DNA from: Stereum hirsutum FP-91666 SS1
Lineage: Eukaryota; Basidiomycota; Agaricomycetes; Russulales; Stereaceae
Assembly: GCF_000264905.1 (NCBI RefSeq)
Contig: NW_006763138.1
Span: 558,224 to 622,223 of the forward strand
DNA length: 64,000 nt
Direction: 5' to 3'
Each line of letters opens with the position of its first letter. The first letter of the stretch is position 1. The notes under the pieces were generated by a model. It searched no databases. It was not told the DNA's origin and worked only from the letters and a program-made list of their open reading frames with translations. A program made the translations under genes and the position numbers. Of the stretch, positions 36,415 through 48,828 are shown in pieces.

Positions 36415-38024
36415 ATGGCCCAGGCAGGCGAGCAACCCTTCCAGATCAACGTCTCAGATGAAGACATCCAGCTTCTCCATAGCAAGCTGGAACTTCATAG
36501 GTTTCCAGACGAGCTCGAGGACGCGAAATGGGACTATGGGGCACCGCTCTCGGATATCAAACGCCTTGTCGCTCGGTGGAAAGACGCGTATGACTGGAGG
36601 AAATTCGAGAACAGGCTCAATCAATTGCCCATGTTCACCCGCGACATCTCTGTCGACGGACACGGGACGTTGAACATTCACTACATTCATCAAAGGTCCT
36701 CCGTTGACGAAGCTATACCTCTTCTATTTGTCCATGGATGTCAGTTACTTTGCATTACCTTCTATTTCTAGCGAATGGAACTGATGAAGCACACACGTCA
36801 CAACCGACAGGGCCTGGCAGCTTCATCGAATCTCTCAAATTAATACCGCTTTTGACCGCGTCGCACCCCGACCATCCTAGTTTCCATCTGGTTGCCATTA
36901 GTCTCCCAGGCTATGGCTTTTCAGAAGCGCCACATAGGAAAGGTTTTACTGGTGAATGCTATGCTGAGGCGCGTTTCCTACTCGTGTTCTATATATTTCG
37001 TCGGTTGAAACCTTATTCGTTTCGTAGATCGGTAACAAGTTAATGCTTTCTCTTGGGTATGAAGAGTATGTTACACAAGGCGGGGACTGGGGCCACCTGG
37101 TACGCCGTTCCTAACGGCATGTACTCGGTGGCACTTACTTAAGTAAACAAAATACCGTTTAGATCACTCGCGTCATGGCCAGTAAATATGGACATAAGCA
37201 CGTCAAAGCGTGGCACACAAATATGCCGGTGTGCGTTTTGTTGTTTCCAGTTGTTGACGATAGACCTGATGATGGATCCTACCAGAGCATCACCTCCGAA
37301 ACTTCTACTGAACCCATACCAGTTCATTGTCCACGCCCTCACACCCTACACCGCGGGGGAACGTACAGGCCTGCAGCGTGGCGTGCACTTCCGTGCTACA
37401 GGGCAAGGGTATTTCCACGAGCAGTCAACTCAACCACAAACACTGGGTTACTCTCTTGCTGACTCTCCGGTCGGTCTGCTCGCGTGGATCTACGAGAAGC
37501 TGATCAACTGGACGGATGCATACAAATGGGAGGACGACGAAGGTATGATTGGGTCGCCTATCTGCCCTGTCGAACAAATCTAAGGACCAAATATTATAGT
37601 CCTAGACTGGATTTCAATCTACTGGTTCTCCCGCGCCGGGCCTGCTGCGTCTCTTCGCATCTATTATGAGATGGTCAAGACTGGATTTCTGGAAGGGCTT
37701 CCTCCATGGGTATCCGTCCCTACCGGAGTTGCCTACTTCCCGAAAGAGATAGCGTCGGCACCAAAGACGTGAGTCCCTATATCTACACGTCTATCTCGCT
37801 GTTAGATCAGTTCTCAATGCGGCTCTTACCCCAGTTGGGTGAGGTCTCAGAGCAAGGTCGTCTTCGAGTCTGCTCATAAGAGTGGTGGTCACTTTGCTGC
37901 ATACGAACAACCAGATGCGCTGGCGGGAGACCTCTGGAAGATGTACGGGAAGGGTGGGCCTGCATATAAGGTTGTACCCGCGAAAAGTGGCTATGAGAGT
38001 CCGAATGCGCGAGCGCATCTGTGA
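36415..38024 (+). CDS. Epoxide hydrolase (EHN-type alpha/beta hydrolase)
   Basis: Adds water to epoxides to form diols, in detoxification or secondary metabolism. Exons 36415-36739, 36811-36968, 37028-37099, 37163-37230, 37286-37542, 37600-37768 and 37835-38024. The N-terminal EHN cap segment ([20 protein letters not shown]) is followed by the oxyanion motif [16 protein letters not shown], and QGGDWGHLI with the nucleophilic Asp. The lid conserves [20 protein letters not shown] and [17 protein letters not shown] (a lid Tyr). The catalytic His lies in [12 protein letters not shown] near the end. The second intron appears to use a GC donor (GAG|GCGCGT, 36969-37027), because only this keeps YAE joined to [11 protein letters not shown]; every GT choice inserts or shifts residues. 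No signal peptide, so probably cytosolic or microsomal. Confidence 0.9.
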
Positions 38025-38359
38025 GAGCCGTGTGGCGTGTCAATGAGTTACTACTAGTAGTCCCCTGCTGCTTCTCACTGTACCAGTGATGTCTGTACTT
38101 CATTCACGTATCCACGTGCCATAATATTGCTTAGCTCCAGGACATATTATCGTACAGCGCCTTAAGCTGCTTCAAGTTCAGTAAGTATTTCAAGAATCAA
38201 GACGCCACAGCAAGATTCAGATGACGTGCACATGACCTAAATCAGCGATCACGAGATGAGCGCGTCTCCGCGAATTTTTTGGTCGTTTTTCTGCGACGTC
38301 CTGGGATTTGGTCAGATTTCTCATGCTGCACTGTTCACCTCTTGCTTCGTTCCCTTACC

Positions 38360-41137
38360 ATGCCTGCTATCCTTTCCGCAAGCACAGAGCACTCCTTTCA
38401 TGCTTCCCCTTCTCGCAAAAACCTCAATGGCTCTCCGTCATCCGCTCATTCCATCCAAGCAAAGATGAACGGTTTACGAAATGGACATAGTGGCAAGCGG
38501 TCTGGCCGTTTATCGTCAGAGACAGGACGATCCGGAAAGAAACGCACCGCAGTATACTTTGATGAGGATATTGAGATGGAGCACCCGCCAACCGTCGGTG
38601 GTACTACCTCAGCACACGGCAAGAAGCGCCGGAAATGGGAGATAAATGGTGTGGTGAACGGTCAAAACCATTCACATAACACGACCAAGGCCAGATTAAT
38701 TCAGGAGCAGCGAGCACAGCTGCCCATCACACGAGGTGCGTTTTTTTCGTTCCGCCTTATCCAGCTGCCTCTCATGCCTTCGTCGTAGGAAGGGATGCCA
38801 TAGTGCGTGAAGTTCAAGCTAGTGAAGTCACTATCCTCGTCGGAGAAACGGGATCGGGGAAGACGACTCGTATGCAATAGTTTCCTCCTTGTTATACCGT
38901 TTTTAACATCTCAATCCACAGAAATACCCCAATACCTTCTAGAATCTGGAAAGTTTTCTGGACAGATCGCCATCACCCAACCCAGACGAGTTGCCGCCAC
39001 ATCCCTCGCCACACGCGTCTCCGCCGAGCAAGATTGCTCTCTCGGCTCAACTGTCGGTTATGCTGTTCGATTCGACGAGCGCACTACCTCGAAGACACGA
39101 ATAAAATATCTTACCGATGGTATGCTCGTAAGAGAGATGATGGGCGACCCCCTGTTGGAGCGATACAGCGTTGTCGTTGTGGACGAGGCGCACGAGCGTT
39201 CGCTTAGGACAGATTTAGTCCTCGCAAGTCTGAAGAAGATTCTGAAGCAGAGAAATGGGACCGTGGATACGAAGGGGAAGTCCCGGGCGAAGACCGATCC
39301 CTTGAAGGTGGTAGTGATGTCTGCCACATTAGACGCGGAGAAATTCAGCACTTTCTTTACCGGGTATGTGCCGCCTCGTCTTATCGTTGTACTGCAACTC
39401 ACGGTCCAATTCCCGACGCCTCTCCTGTAGCGCGAAAATACTTTACGTGAAAGGTCGTCAACATCCTGTCACAATATATCATACGTCCACCGGACAGACC
39501 GACTACGTAGACGCCGCTCTACGGACTTTCTTCCAAATCCACGTCGACCAGCCACCAGGCGATGTCCTCATATTCTTACCTGGTCAGTATTGTTCTTGAG
39601 CTACTCCGTTGTCATAGAAATGCAATCGCTGACGATGTTGACAGGCCAAGAGGATATTGAGAGCCTTGAAGCCTCCATCACGACTTATGCCAAACAACTA
39701 CCCCCAGATGCTGCCGAAGTTCTTATATGCCCACTGTATGCATCCCTTCCAAACGCCCAGCAAACCAGAGTATTTACACCCGCTCCGGCAAACCATCGTA
39801 AATGCATTCTTGCCACCAACATCGCAGAGACCTCCATCACGATACCAGGCGTTAAGTACGTCATTGACACGGGAAAGCAGAAGGAGAAACAACACATAGC
39901 TCGAGAGTATGGTAGTGGTAAGTCACTTCGACTGTTTATTCGCACAGGCCGAATTTCATGATATTTGTCTCAGGATTCGATGCGCTGATTACCACCAACG
40001 TCACCCGGTCCTCCGCCATGCAACGAGCCGGTCGAGCCGGGCGTGAGGGCAAGGGGTATTGTTTCCGACTGTACACTCAAGAGGCCTTTGAAGACATGGA
40101 ATACTCTCCTCAGCCTGAGATACAACGGACGAATCTCACGTCTGCTATCTTACAACTCAAATGTGTGGGTCAGGACCTCGAAAACATGGAATTCATGGAC
40201 AGACCTCACCCCGAGTCCGGTACGTGGCACTGCTTTTGTTTTCCCTTCGCACTAGACCTGATATAATTCGTCCGCTCACAGTCGGCTCAGCGCTGCGCGC
40301 ACTCTTGTTGCTCGGAGCTCTCGACGAAAAAAGTCAACTCACAGACTTCGGTCGCTCTATGGCATTCTTCCCCCTCGAACCTCAGTATGCTGCCGTAATC
40401 CTCGCCTCGGTAGATAACAACTGCACCTCTGAGGTTCTCTCTATCGTCTCTATTCTTTCATCATCATCACCACTCTTTCCGGACTCCAGTTCCCAACGCG
40501 AAGCTGCAGCCGATGCTCGCGCAAAATTTCGACATCTTTCAGGAGATCATCTATCCATGCTCAACGTGTGGTCTGCGTACGAAATAATCGCAGCGGAAGG
40601 CAAAGGCGCTAGGAAAGAGTGGTGCAAGAAGAATCACGTAAACGACAGAGCGCTGTCAGAGGCTAAGAATATCAGGGACCAATTGGTGCAAGTTTGCGTC
40701 CGGACGGGCGTGGATTGGAAGGCCTCATGTGGGCAGGATGACGCGCCGATTTTGAAGAGCCTCGTGAGAGGGCTCGTACAGAACGTAGCCTTGTTACAGC
40801 CGGATGGCTCGTATAAACAATTGATGGGTCCCAAAGTGCGTGACAGTCAATTTATCACGCCTTTTCTTCTTCTTTGATTGCTTTGTCTCAATGTCTTTGA
40901 CCCACGTACAGACCGTCAAGATCCACCCTGGGTCCTTCCTTGCCGACAAAAAGGCGTCTGCTGTCCTCTATGACGAACTGGTCGGTCATGACATTCACGT
41001 TCTCCTAGGATAATGCACTAAACTCTTATTTGCAGACTTATACGACTAATATCTATGCGCGCGGGGTGTCTGCCATACGTATGTCCTGGGTCAAGGACAT
41101 ACCTGTCAGGAAGGCAAGACATGTAGCCGTCCAATGA
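38360..41137 (+). CDS. DEAH-box ATP-dependent RNA helicase (DHX33/Dhr2-like)
   Basis: RNA helicase of the DEAH/RHA type, whose relatives act in ribosome biogenesis or splicing. Nine exons: 38360-38735, 38789-38869, 38922-39363, 39431-39582, 39645-39917, 39974-40219, 40282-40835, 40912-40980 and 41036-41137. A basic Ser-rich N-terminus of about 110 residues is followed by motif [16 protein letters not shown] (split by an intron), Ia [10 protein letters not shown], motif [13 protein letters not shown], motif [12 protein letters not shown], motif V region [14 protein letters not shown] and motif [16 protein letters not shown]. The helicase-associated domain ([15 protein letters not shown]) and a C-terminal OB-fold ([25 protein letters not shown]) complete the family plan. 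The short N-terminus and the sequence near motif II resemble Dhr2/DHX33 more than Prp2, Prp16, Prp22 or Prp43. Expected to be nuclear or nucleolar. Confidence 0.92.
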
Positions 41138-41436
41138 TGACCTGATTCGAGGGCATCTAAACGTGTTGCAGCAGTGTTTACACTAATGTGACGTTCGACA
41201 TCAAACATCCAAGGTATTCCCTAGCTGAATGTTGTGCTCGAATTGCGAATCTGGACCACCCCCCATGGAAATTCTTCAATGTCCGATTATCTTTCCGGTC
41301 GCACGACTCAACGGAGATGCGAACACAAATATATTCAATACCCTTTCTTCGGAGTACAAATGACACGGGTCATATAAAAGTCCTCCAACACAGACACGAT
41401 CCCTTACACTTCCATATGTATCACGGTGCCTCCGCT

Positions 41437-43225
41437 TTACTTTGCTATGCTACTTCGTGGTTCATCGTATACTCCAATCTGATTTACATGTGCCGTATCA
41501 TGCAGAACAGCGAACCTTATCCGTATCCTCTGCGCCACCGTGTCCTTTACCCAATGCAACGTAACACCCTCCGGCGAAGGACCATTAGTCCCTTCCGCAA
41601 TAATAACCCACTTTTCACCCCGTTCAACCTCCCAAGTATATCGTCCGATCCGTGAGACGGGATAATCGTCCCAGCGCCCTATTGGCTCTGCAAGCATGAC
41701 ACGGTTGAACGACACCGGTTCAGCTAAGTTTAGCTCTAGCCAACCTTCCATCTCCCCAGGGGGCGTGTACCAAGTCGTGTAGAGACTTCCATCATTGGCA
41801 TAGTCAGGCCCCATAGCGTCTGTTGACCCGCTCGCACGAATTGCGACGCCCTCTGCGAGGTTCCTCGTCGTGATCGGGTCGAACGATTCGGCACCCGGGA
41901 GTGCTGGAGCGGGTCCTGAATGCGACCACTGCCGACCGATATCTCTAAGTACCTCAACGATATTCGGCGAGAGACGTCCTTCTCGGTTCGGAGGTGCATT
42001 AAGTATGAGCGTGCTGTGGCGGGCATTGTTTGGGATGAGCCAATCGTTGACGATGACTTCGGTGGACTTGAGTTCAGCCTTGGAATCAGATTGCTTGAAG
42101 AACCATCCGTCGGTAAGGGTTATGCACGAGAATGACGGGAGTTCATTGGACGGCGGGAGAATCTTTCGTGATATTCATTGTAAGCAGATCTCAAACAAGA
42201 GGTACCTGCAAGTGATGGCTTACTTCGCCGGCGTTTGCCTCAAACGCTTTGATGTCGCAGTGATACATACCGGCCGTAGGGAAAAATTGGGAGTTGAGAT
42301 CAGTGATGAGGCAGTCCGGTTGAAGAGACTTTACGTGACGGTAGATACTGTGAGAAGCAAATCAGTGGGGAGTTCCGACGCTGCGGACAGTTTGTAAACG
42401 CACTCCTCAAAGGGAAACTCGCTGTATGATATACGACTCCAGGGTGCGGACCAGCCATCGAAGATGATCATGTTGATGTCGCCATAATCCGACAGAAGTT
42501 CGGTGAGATGATCCTTGACGAGCTGTATCTTAGCCGGTGTGACGTTGAAGTGCCGTATATCGTTCCGTTTGCTTCAGGACGGATCAATAAAGAAGTCAAC
42601 GAAGATGCGGCGAAAAAGAGTACTTGGTGATAGAACGCACTCAAGGATGGAGTAATATAGGCCGACTTTGAGGCCATATTTCCGGAACGAATTGGCATAA
42701 GAGGCGACGACATCGCCTTGGAACGGAGTGTGAAGCACGCTTTGCGTTCCTGTTCTGGTAGGCCAAAGACAGAAGCCGTCATGATGCTACATGGTCATGA
42801 TGAGCTTTCGAGTGTATTCATGGATCGTGGGGACAATGACTGGAAGTGAAAGGTGAATGGCAGATGATGGAATTGGCGCTGGTTGACTCCAACGGTCGTC
42901 AACATATTCGGCCCCACTAACAGATACGCACCTTTGTGGTCAGAAATCCACCTTTCATGCCAGAAGAGCACGCAGCCTCTGCCCATTGGTCAGTGTCAAG
43001 ATTAGTGGGATTGAACGCTTCTGTAGGTTGTCTGTCGTCGCCCCATTCGAGATCCTGGAAGGTCGCCATGTTGAAGTGGACGAACATGCAGAAACGGAGA
43101 TCAAGGAAGCCTTTCTGAAGCTCTTTTAGAGGTGTTCGAGCATGATATGGCATATTGTGTGAATTATCTCTACTTAGCACTGGAGCGTCCGACGGTCTAT
43201 GCTGAGAGGACAGTATTTGACCCAT
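41437..43225 (-). CDS. GH29 alpha-L-fucosidase with C-terminal F5/8-type domain
   Basis: Hydrolyses alpha-L-fucose from glycans. Exons 43225-42932, 42786-42641, 42571-42404, 42347-42224 and 42162-41437, all in phase. Catalytic-domain landmarks in order: FCMFVHFNMATFQDLEW, then KHHDGFCLWPT, YGLKVGLYYSI, INMIIFDGW, and LQPDCLITDLNS; FEANAGE and TLTDGWFFKQSDSKAE follow. The linker LNAPPNREGRLSPNIVEVLR ends the barrel. The last about 130 residues (YTTWYTPPGEMEGWLELNLA to IRIRFAV) look like an F5/8 (discoidin) carbohydrate-binding fold. I see no signal peptide after the ATG at 43225 (MGQILSSQHRP). The enzyme may therefore act inside the cell, or a further 5' exon is missed. It shares a 223-bp divergent promoter with the ACOT9-like gene. 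Confidence 0.88.
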
Positions 43226-43448
43226 GGTGCAGACGTGAGCGTTTGTTCTCGGTCGACCGTGGGGAAGAACTTGTAGACGATGACCGCATCGGCCAAGCTT
43301 TCGGGTCCATTAACAGATCTTATCTTATCTTCGCACTGTCATTATTTTATTGAGTTATTAATATTGTTGGCGTACCCGTTCTCTCAAACTTTGACTCCTT
43401 GACACATACATCAGTTCTTCTGATCTTGGGCAACCTTGTCTACTGTGC
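43226..43448. promoter_or_regulatory. Short divergent promoter between fucosidase and thioesterase genes
   Basis: 223 bp between divergent ATGs, AT-rich in the middle (about 43320-43370). It must serve both genes. No specific motif is recognised. Confidence 0.4.
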
Positions 43449-45525
43449 ATGGCTCTACTTCACTCTGCTCGTGCGCTCCGTTCTCGTCTGCAGTCGTATC
43501 CAGTGCCGGCATCCCGGACATTTTCAGCTTCGCACGTCGCTCTTAATTCAGCCCAATCTCTCGCACGCGAGAATGAGACTGTAGCAGTGGAAGAGACCGA
43601 GGACGTGAAGGAGCTTGACAGACTGCTCAAGGCTGTCAGTGAGTGTATGATCTTTTTCGGCAATCCTCTGTGCTCAACGCAATATTCCCGTCCACTTCTA
43701 CAGGAGCTCGGTCGGATCCCGACCACAACGCGTGCGTTTTCCTCGGGGTACAAGCGTAGAATGCCGTTCTCAAGAGATTCCTCATCATAAAGCTTTATGC
43801 CTATGAGAGGCTCAGTTCCATGGGCAGAAACATTGCTCCACGGCTCTCGCGAGAAATCCCCACCTTCACCTAGGATCACAGAACCTGAGCTGCTAACGCC
43901 ACGATCCATGCATGATTCTTATACCGAGCTTTTCCTCCCTTTCGAGTCGTCCCCGGAACTTATGGAAAAATATACCAACGCTGCCGGTAAACTTCTAGGC
44001 ACTCGTACACTCTTATTAGTTCACTCATTTTTGTATAGGCGGAATTAGGACAGGAAAGCTTATGGAACACCTCGATTCTTTGGCTGGCTCAATTTCCTAC
44101 AAGCATATGTCGGGTGCAGACATCGAGACCCTCGGGGCCATCACAGAGAAGGGGTTCTACATTGTGACGGCAGCTGTTGACAGGTAAAGTGTGTTTGCGT
44201 CTCGACTGCTGGAAACTGAACTGAACTGTTTTTCTTCGTACCTAGGTTAGATATGCTTGCACCCATCTCACCCGTACGCGATCTCCGGCTCTCAGGCCAT
44301 GTGATTCATGTCGGGAGGAGCTCCATGGAAGTTGCCGTCAAGATGGAGGCTCTCAGCGATGGAGAGGAAGAAAAGACGCTCATGTTGGGTATGTACGTTT
44401 TAGTACGTAGACTTGACATAGCACAGCTGACGACGGCCATAGGCCGTTTCTCTATGGTCTGCAGGGATGCATTCACTCATCGTGCGCATCCCGTCAATCC
44501 TCTCAAAGTTTCCACACCGGAGGAACAGTCGTTACATCATATCGGCGACAGTAAGCACTACCTTTCAAGGACTCGTCCCCCAATTCTGATGGCACAGCGA
44601 AACACTACAGTGCACAAACGAAGGAGACAGTCACAGGCTAAACGCTCCCTATCAAAAGTGCCTCCGTCATCCATAGAGGCAGAAGCGCTTCACAAATTCA
44701 TCCTCGAGCACGGAAATGAAGATCATTTCAATAGAGAACGCGTATGGATGGGTGACACCAAGCTCGAACGCACAACGATAATGTTTCCTCAAGAAAGAAA
44801 CTTGCACCAGAAGATTTTCGGAGGTTATCTCATGCGCTTGGCTTACGAGGCTCGTCTCCTCATTTCCATACTTACATTGATCGAGTTGTCTGAGACTGGC
44901 AACATAATAGCTCGGCTTCACCAACTCTCGCCTCTTCACCCGCGAGCCAGTTCGCTTCCTCTCGCTCGACAACATCTCCTTCGCAAGACCTGTGTCTATC
45001 GGTTCCCTCCTCCGTCTTACCTCGCATATCTTGCACACGAGCTCTTCAGAGCAGTTCCCCGCCATTGTCGTACGTCCAATCTGAGTTTTAAGATCATACT
45101 ATTTCACTAAACCCGTATCTCCGTACGCGTCCCGTGCTCACCCGATCCATTTTTTTTTGCGCATCAGCACGTCCGAGTTCTTGCTACAGTAGTTGACGTC
45201 GAGACAGGCAAAGAGGAGATGACAAACGACTTCCGGTAAACTCGTGCTCGTTGTGTAATCTCGAGGTTGACTTGTATCACTGACTTGAAACTTAGATTCA
45301 CGTGGTGCAGGGAAGAAGGACCACCTCTGCCTCGAAAGGTGGTGCCAAAGACATATTCGGGTCAGTTCGCCGCTATCTCGTATCATACACCGCACGCTGA
45401 TGAAAATATGACTGCATCTCGCTAAAAATTCAGAGGCGATGCTGTGGCTCGAAGGGAAGCGTGCGCTCGACATGCGTGCCACCATCGAGGGCTTGAGGGC
45501 ATCGAACTCGTCACCTTCGAGCTAG
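43449..45525 (+). CDS. ACOT9-like mitochondrial acyl-CoA thioesterase
   Basis: Hydrolyses acyl-CoAs to free acid and CoA through two hot-dog domains. The first exon (43449-43638) encodes a Ser/Arg/Ala-rich presequence ending EDVKELDRLLKAVS. Later exons: about 43808-43986 with RSMHDSYTELFLPF, 44039-44183 with GGIRTGKLMEHLDSLAG, 44246-44388 and 44443 onward with FSMVCRDAFTHRAHPVNP. The hot-dog signature HQKIFGGYLMRLAYE ends the exon at 44849. Then 44911-45069, 45168-45235, 45296-45360 and 45434-45525 give LGFTNSRLFTREPVRFLSLD, HVRVLATVVDVETGKEEMTN and FTWCREEGP. The intron 44850-44910 appears to start with GC (GAG|GCTCGT). The exon structure between 43639 and 43807, and a possible intron near 44552, are uncertain. 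Confidence 0.85.
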
Positions 45526-45939
45526 AAACCTGAAAGGTTTTCAGCATCATAGATTTGACTACTCGCGGAGAGCCCACATACTAATCTACGTGTACATTTC
45601 TACTCGAGCCCGTCACGTCCCCTGCTTAGACTGTTTAGACATCAGGGGCACTAACATACTATATAGTTGATGATGTTGTAATATCAAGGCCTTCGAATGT
45701 TCCTCACACACCACTATCGCAGCTTCGCACAGATCACCCGAAGCAAGAACGAGATCGGACAGCGCGCTTCCTTCAAACAAATGGGCTTGTGGTCAACTCC
45801 GTATTTTACAAGCCACCGAGGGCACTAACGCGCCTCATGACACCGTACAATCTGGTCCTCGTAGGTATCCGTGAACGGACGATAGCGCTCAAGCGTCTTG
45901 CGCATTGGAACCTCCGAGTCCCATGTTCCTATGCCGCAG
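45526..45939. other. Intergenic, convergent 3' regions
   Basis: Between the stops of the thioesterase and the small secreted protein gene. No gene is supported. Confidence 0.4.
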
Positions 45940-46535
45940 TTAATAGTCAGCAAGACACCCAAAGCAGGTAGCGTGCAGCTGACGATGAGGGATCCGGACA
46001 TACTTGAAATCATCTTTGTCCTGGTTGTAGGAGTCGACGGAGACATCAGCCGGGTCATTCGTGTTGCTCTGATCGTCACCGTTGTGCTCTCCAACAGCTG
46101 CTAATTCCTCCCGAGCGACCGAGCTACAGCGAGGCAAGATTTCCTGGTTAGTGACAGGTGCATGGTGGGCAGAAAGGAGAGGAATTCGACGGACCCCTCA
46201 CGACGCATCGAGGGTGCTCCGCTGGCACTTGGAACGCCGCCCGCCGTCGGAAGACTGGGACTGGGTGCGCCGCTAGGAACCTGGCGGGCATCCTTGTGCG
46301 ACGCAACGCCCACGTTACCTACACCTGAGCAACACAATCGGAAAAATAGGGATGAGCATCGGCGAAGGAGAAGGGTGTGAAGTGATTTTTTGGACATACC
46401 CGGGAGGCCGCGAGCCATCAAGGCATCGTCTTTGGCATCGACAGGGGCAGCTACGTTCGTCATCGGGCTGGCCTGTACAACGGTGGATGCAGTGGCGACG
46501 ACAGCCAGGAGGGACAACTTGGATGAGAAGCGCAT
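45940..46535 (-). CDS. Small secreted protein of unknown function
   Basis: Three exons joined in phase: 46535-46400, 46324-46195 and 46123-45940. The N-terminus is a clear signal peptide: MRFSSKLSLLAVVATASTVV followed by QASP, with cleavage likely near Ala-Ser. The mature part has a possible dibasic-like processing region (ALMARGLPG), then a Ser/Pro/Gly/Ala-rich stretch (QVPSGAPSPSLPTAGG). An acidic stretch follows (NTNDPADVSVDSYNQDKDDF), and the last 20 residues contain two Cys. About 150 residues in total. No known domain is recognised. Small secreted proteins of this kind are often wall-associated or effector-like, but that is only a possibility. The last exon boundary is the weakest part; an intron after DDFK would change the C-terminus. 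Confidence 0.5.
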
Positions 46536-48828
46536 GGTTATAATGGGTCCTGGTTCGGTTGGGTTGGCAATAAACTTCGGAAGAGGCTAGAGGTATGTAG
46601 ACGAAAGTCTTGAGGGATAGAGATGTGAAGGTTCGGGGGGGAGACCTGGAGAAAAGGAATGCGGCATGATGTAAAGGTTTTATACTCAGAGTCTCAGAGG
46701 AAGCGTAGGCGATCGAGCAGGTGCGGGCAAGTTGGAAAGCAAGGCCACTACGCCGGGCTCATTGAGGACTACAAGTTGTGCCCGGTTCCGACAGAAAAGG
46801 TGAATGGGGCGCGCCTACTTGATCTTGACGGGCGGGAATCAATCGAGAGAGGCCGCGAAGGATCAATGGCGCGGACGAGTCACTACAACTTGAACTAAGT
46901 ACTGGAATTCCTTGGATGAGTGCCCGTTGGCGAATGACCCGATTAGACATATGTATATCCTATTAGTTGGTCTCGGAATGCTAGCAGACTCGTATTCCGT
47001 CCTATCGACAAGTCACAAGGTATGTTGAGATTCAGAAACTTCAGCACAGCCGATTCTCTCAGAGTTTTGTGAGCAAAGATTAAAGCTATAAAGCTTTCAG
47101 GCACATTAAAAATTGCAGCTCCGTTCTTTCTCACAGATGCAGATGAGGGTCTACCGATACAGTATGAGGGCGAGTGCAGTCACTGCAGTGGCCGCATCAC
47201 CGTTTTACACAAGATGTTCCTCCGAAGGACGAGCCGGAATCATCCGAGCGCTCAATGTTCCGAATTCCAAATTCATCCAAACAACGAACAACTTGCTTGA
47301 GGTGGCCGTTGGGCAAAGAGGTGCCGCGGAGAATCATGAAAAGCGTGGTAATTTCAGATTATTGATGGATACGCGCGATGAACTGCTCTGGATAGGAAGA
47401 GGAGAGGCTTAAATAGGTGAGCAGGCTCCGGCTAAGCAAGTAGTCGAAACTAGACTTTCGTCGCGAAGCCATATCGGGTCCCATGGGCCTGAACAAAAAA
47501 AAAACACAACTGTGACCTTGACTATAGTGCCAACGATGTAGGGTCGCTCGTGATGATACTGATGTAAAGTTCGAATGATATTCATAGACAAGAGATGGTG
47601 CGAGCGAGCTACCGGAGCAGGTTAGGCTCCGTTTCGTTTGAGCATAGTATGTCGCACACGATCGTTCGAAGTTCTGTGCGAAGTGAAGAAGGACCCCAAT
47701 ATCCGCGGGTGTGCATGACTGAGTTCTGCACGGATGGAACATCTAAGTATGGACCCAATAGTCTTGGCCTCTTTTGTCTGGCTACTTCACAGGAGAGGAA
47801 ACCTCGATGACGAGACACGGCAGGTCAACGAATGACATCCTTCAGGTTAGTTGTGCTCATGGGGAACAAACAAGGTGAAAGGATTGCACGTAGGGAAAGA
47901 GGTAAAGGATCGTCACATCATGCCACTCTGCTATCTGCTCCTCTCGTCGTTATTGTAAATGGTTATTGCGTTCTCGACAGTATGTGTGCTATGATATCGA
48001 GGTCTTGTCAGGATACCGTTGTACGACCTTTTTCATTGAGCATGTACAGCAGCTCTAACGGCCCCGACAGCCGGACTGATTGCATCATAGGTGTCATGCA
48101 CAATCCTGGCAGAGTGTGGAAGATTCAGCCTGTCCGAGATGACCGATTGTGGCCTGCATCTATGTACGGAGAACAAGACAGGCGTGCTGATAAGCACTTC
48201 CAGGCAAAAGAAGAACCATATACGCGATGGATTGATTAGCACGATTTTGTAGCAAGGTACAATACCCACGCTGCGGACCGAGTTGGAACACGATAACTCT
48301 ATTGGAGGACCTAAAAAGTCGAAGAGGGTCATCGAATTGTGGAGATGTCGTCAAAGGTACGACAGATATAGGGAACTTCCTTCCTTCCTTCCATAAGTAG
48401 GACGTTATTGACGGTCAAAAAGATATTTGAGGACCAGGACCTCAGGGCAAATTCTAGCCGAGGAGGCCGGGATACTGATCGAAGGGCAGCTGCAAGGATT
48501 GCTTTGACCGTCGGAAATGATCGAGCTTACCCGTGGCCAGCAACAAAGAAAGAAAGAATAAATTGGCGGAGAAGAGCCTGTGCGTGTATGAATATTGATG
48601 GTTGGGGCAACTAGTGGTTGCTCGGCGGTGGCTGGAGGTGATGGCGTCGAGAGCGCGAGGCGACGTCGGGGGAGGCGGTCGGACGCTGTTGGTTGGCTGA
48701 TGGGCGACTGCCGCGCTCGGCCTCGTCGGGAGCCGGGCAGTCGGATTGGGAGAGAGTCGAATCCTTTCTTATAAGTATGTACTTTGACTGTCGCCAGCCA
48801 TGGTCGCCCAAGCCCCCCGCGCCTCCCC
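46536..48828. other. 2.3-kb gene-free stretch
   Basis: Promoter of the secreted-protein gene at one end and of the P450 at the other. Open frames of at most about 140 codons overlap on both strands without domain or splice support. A short (TTCC)n run lies near 48377-48390. Confidence 0.4.

Noticed and set aside
48784..48828. Extended N-terminus of the P450 beginning at 48784
   Set aside because: The frame there begins with TTG, not ATG; the first ATG is at 48829, directly before the membrane anchor.
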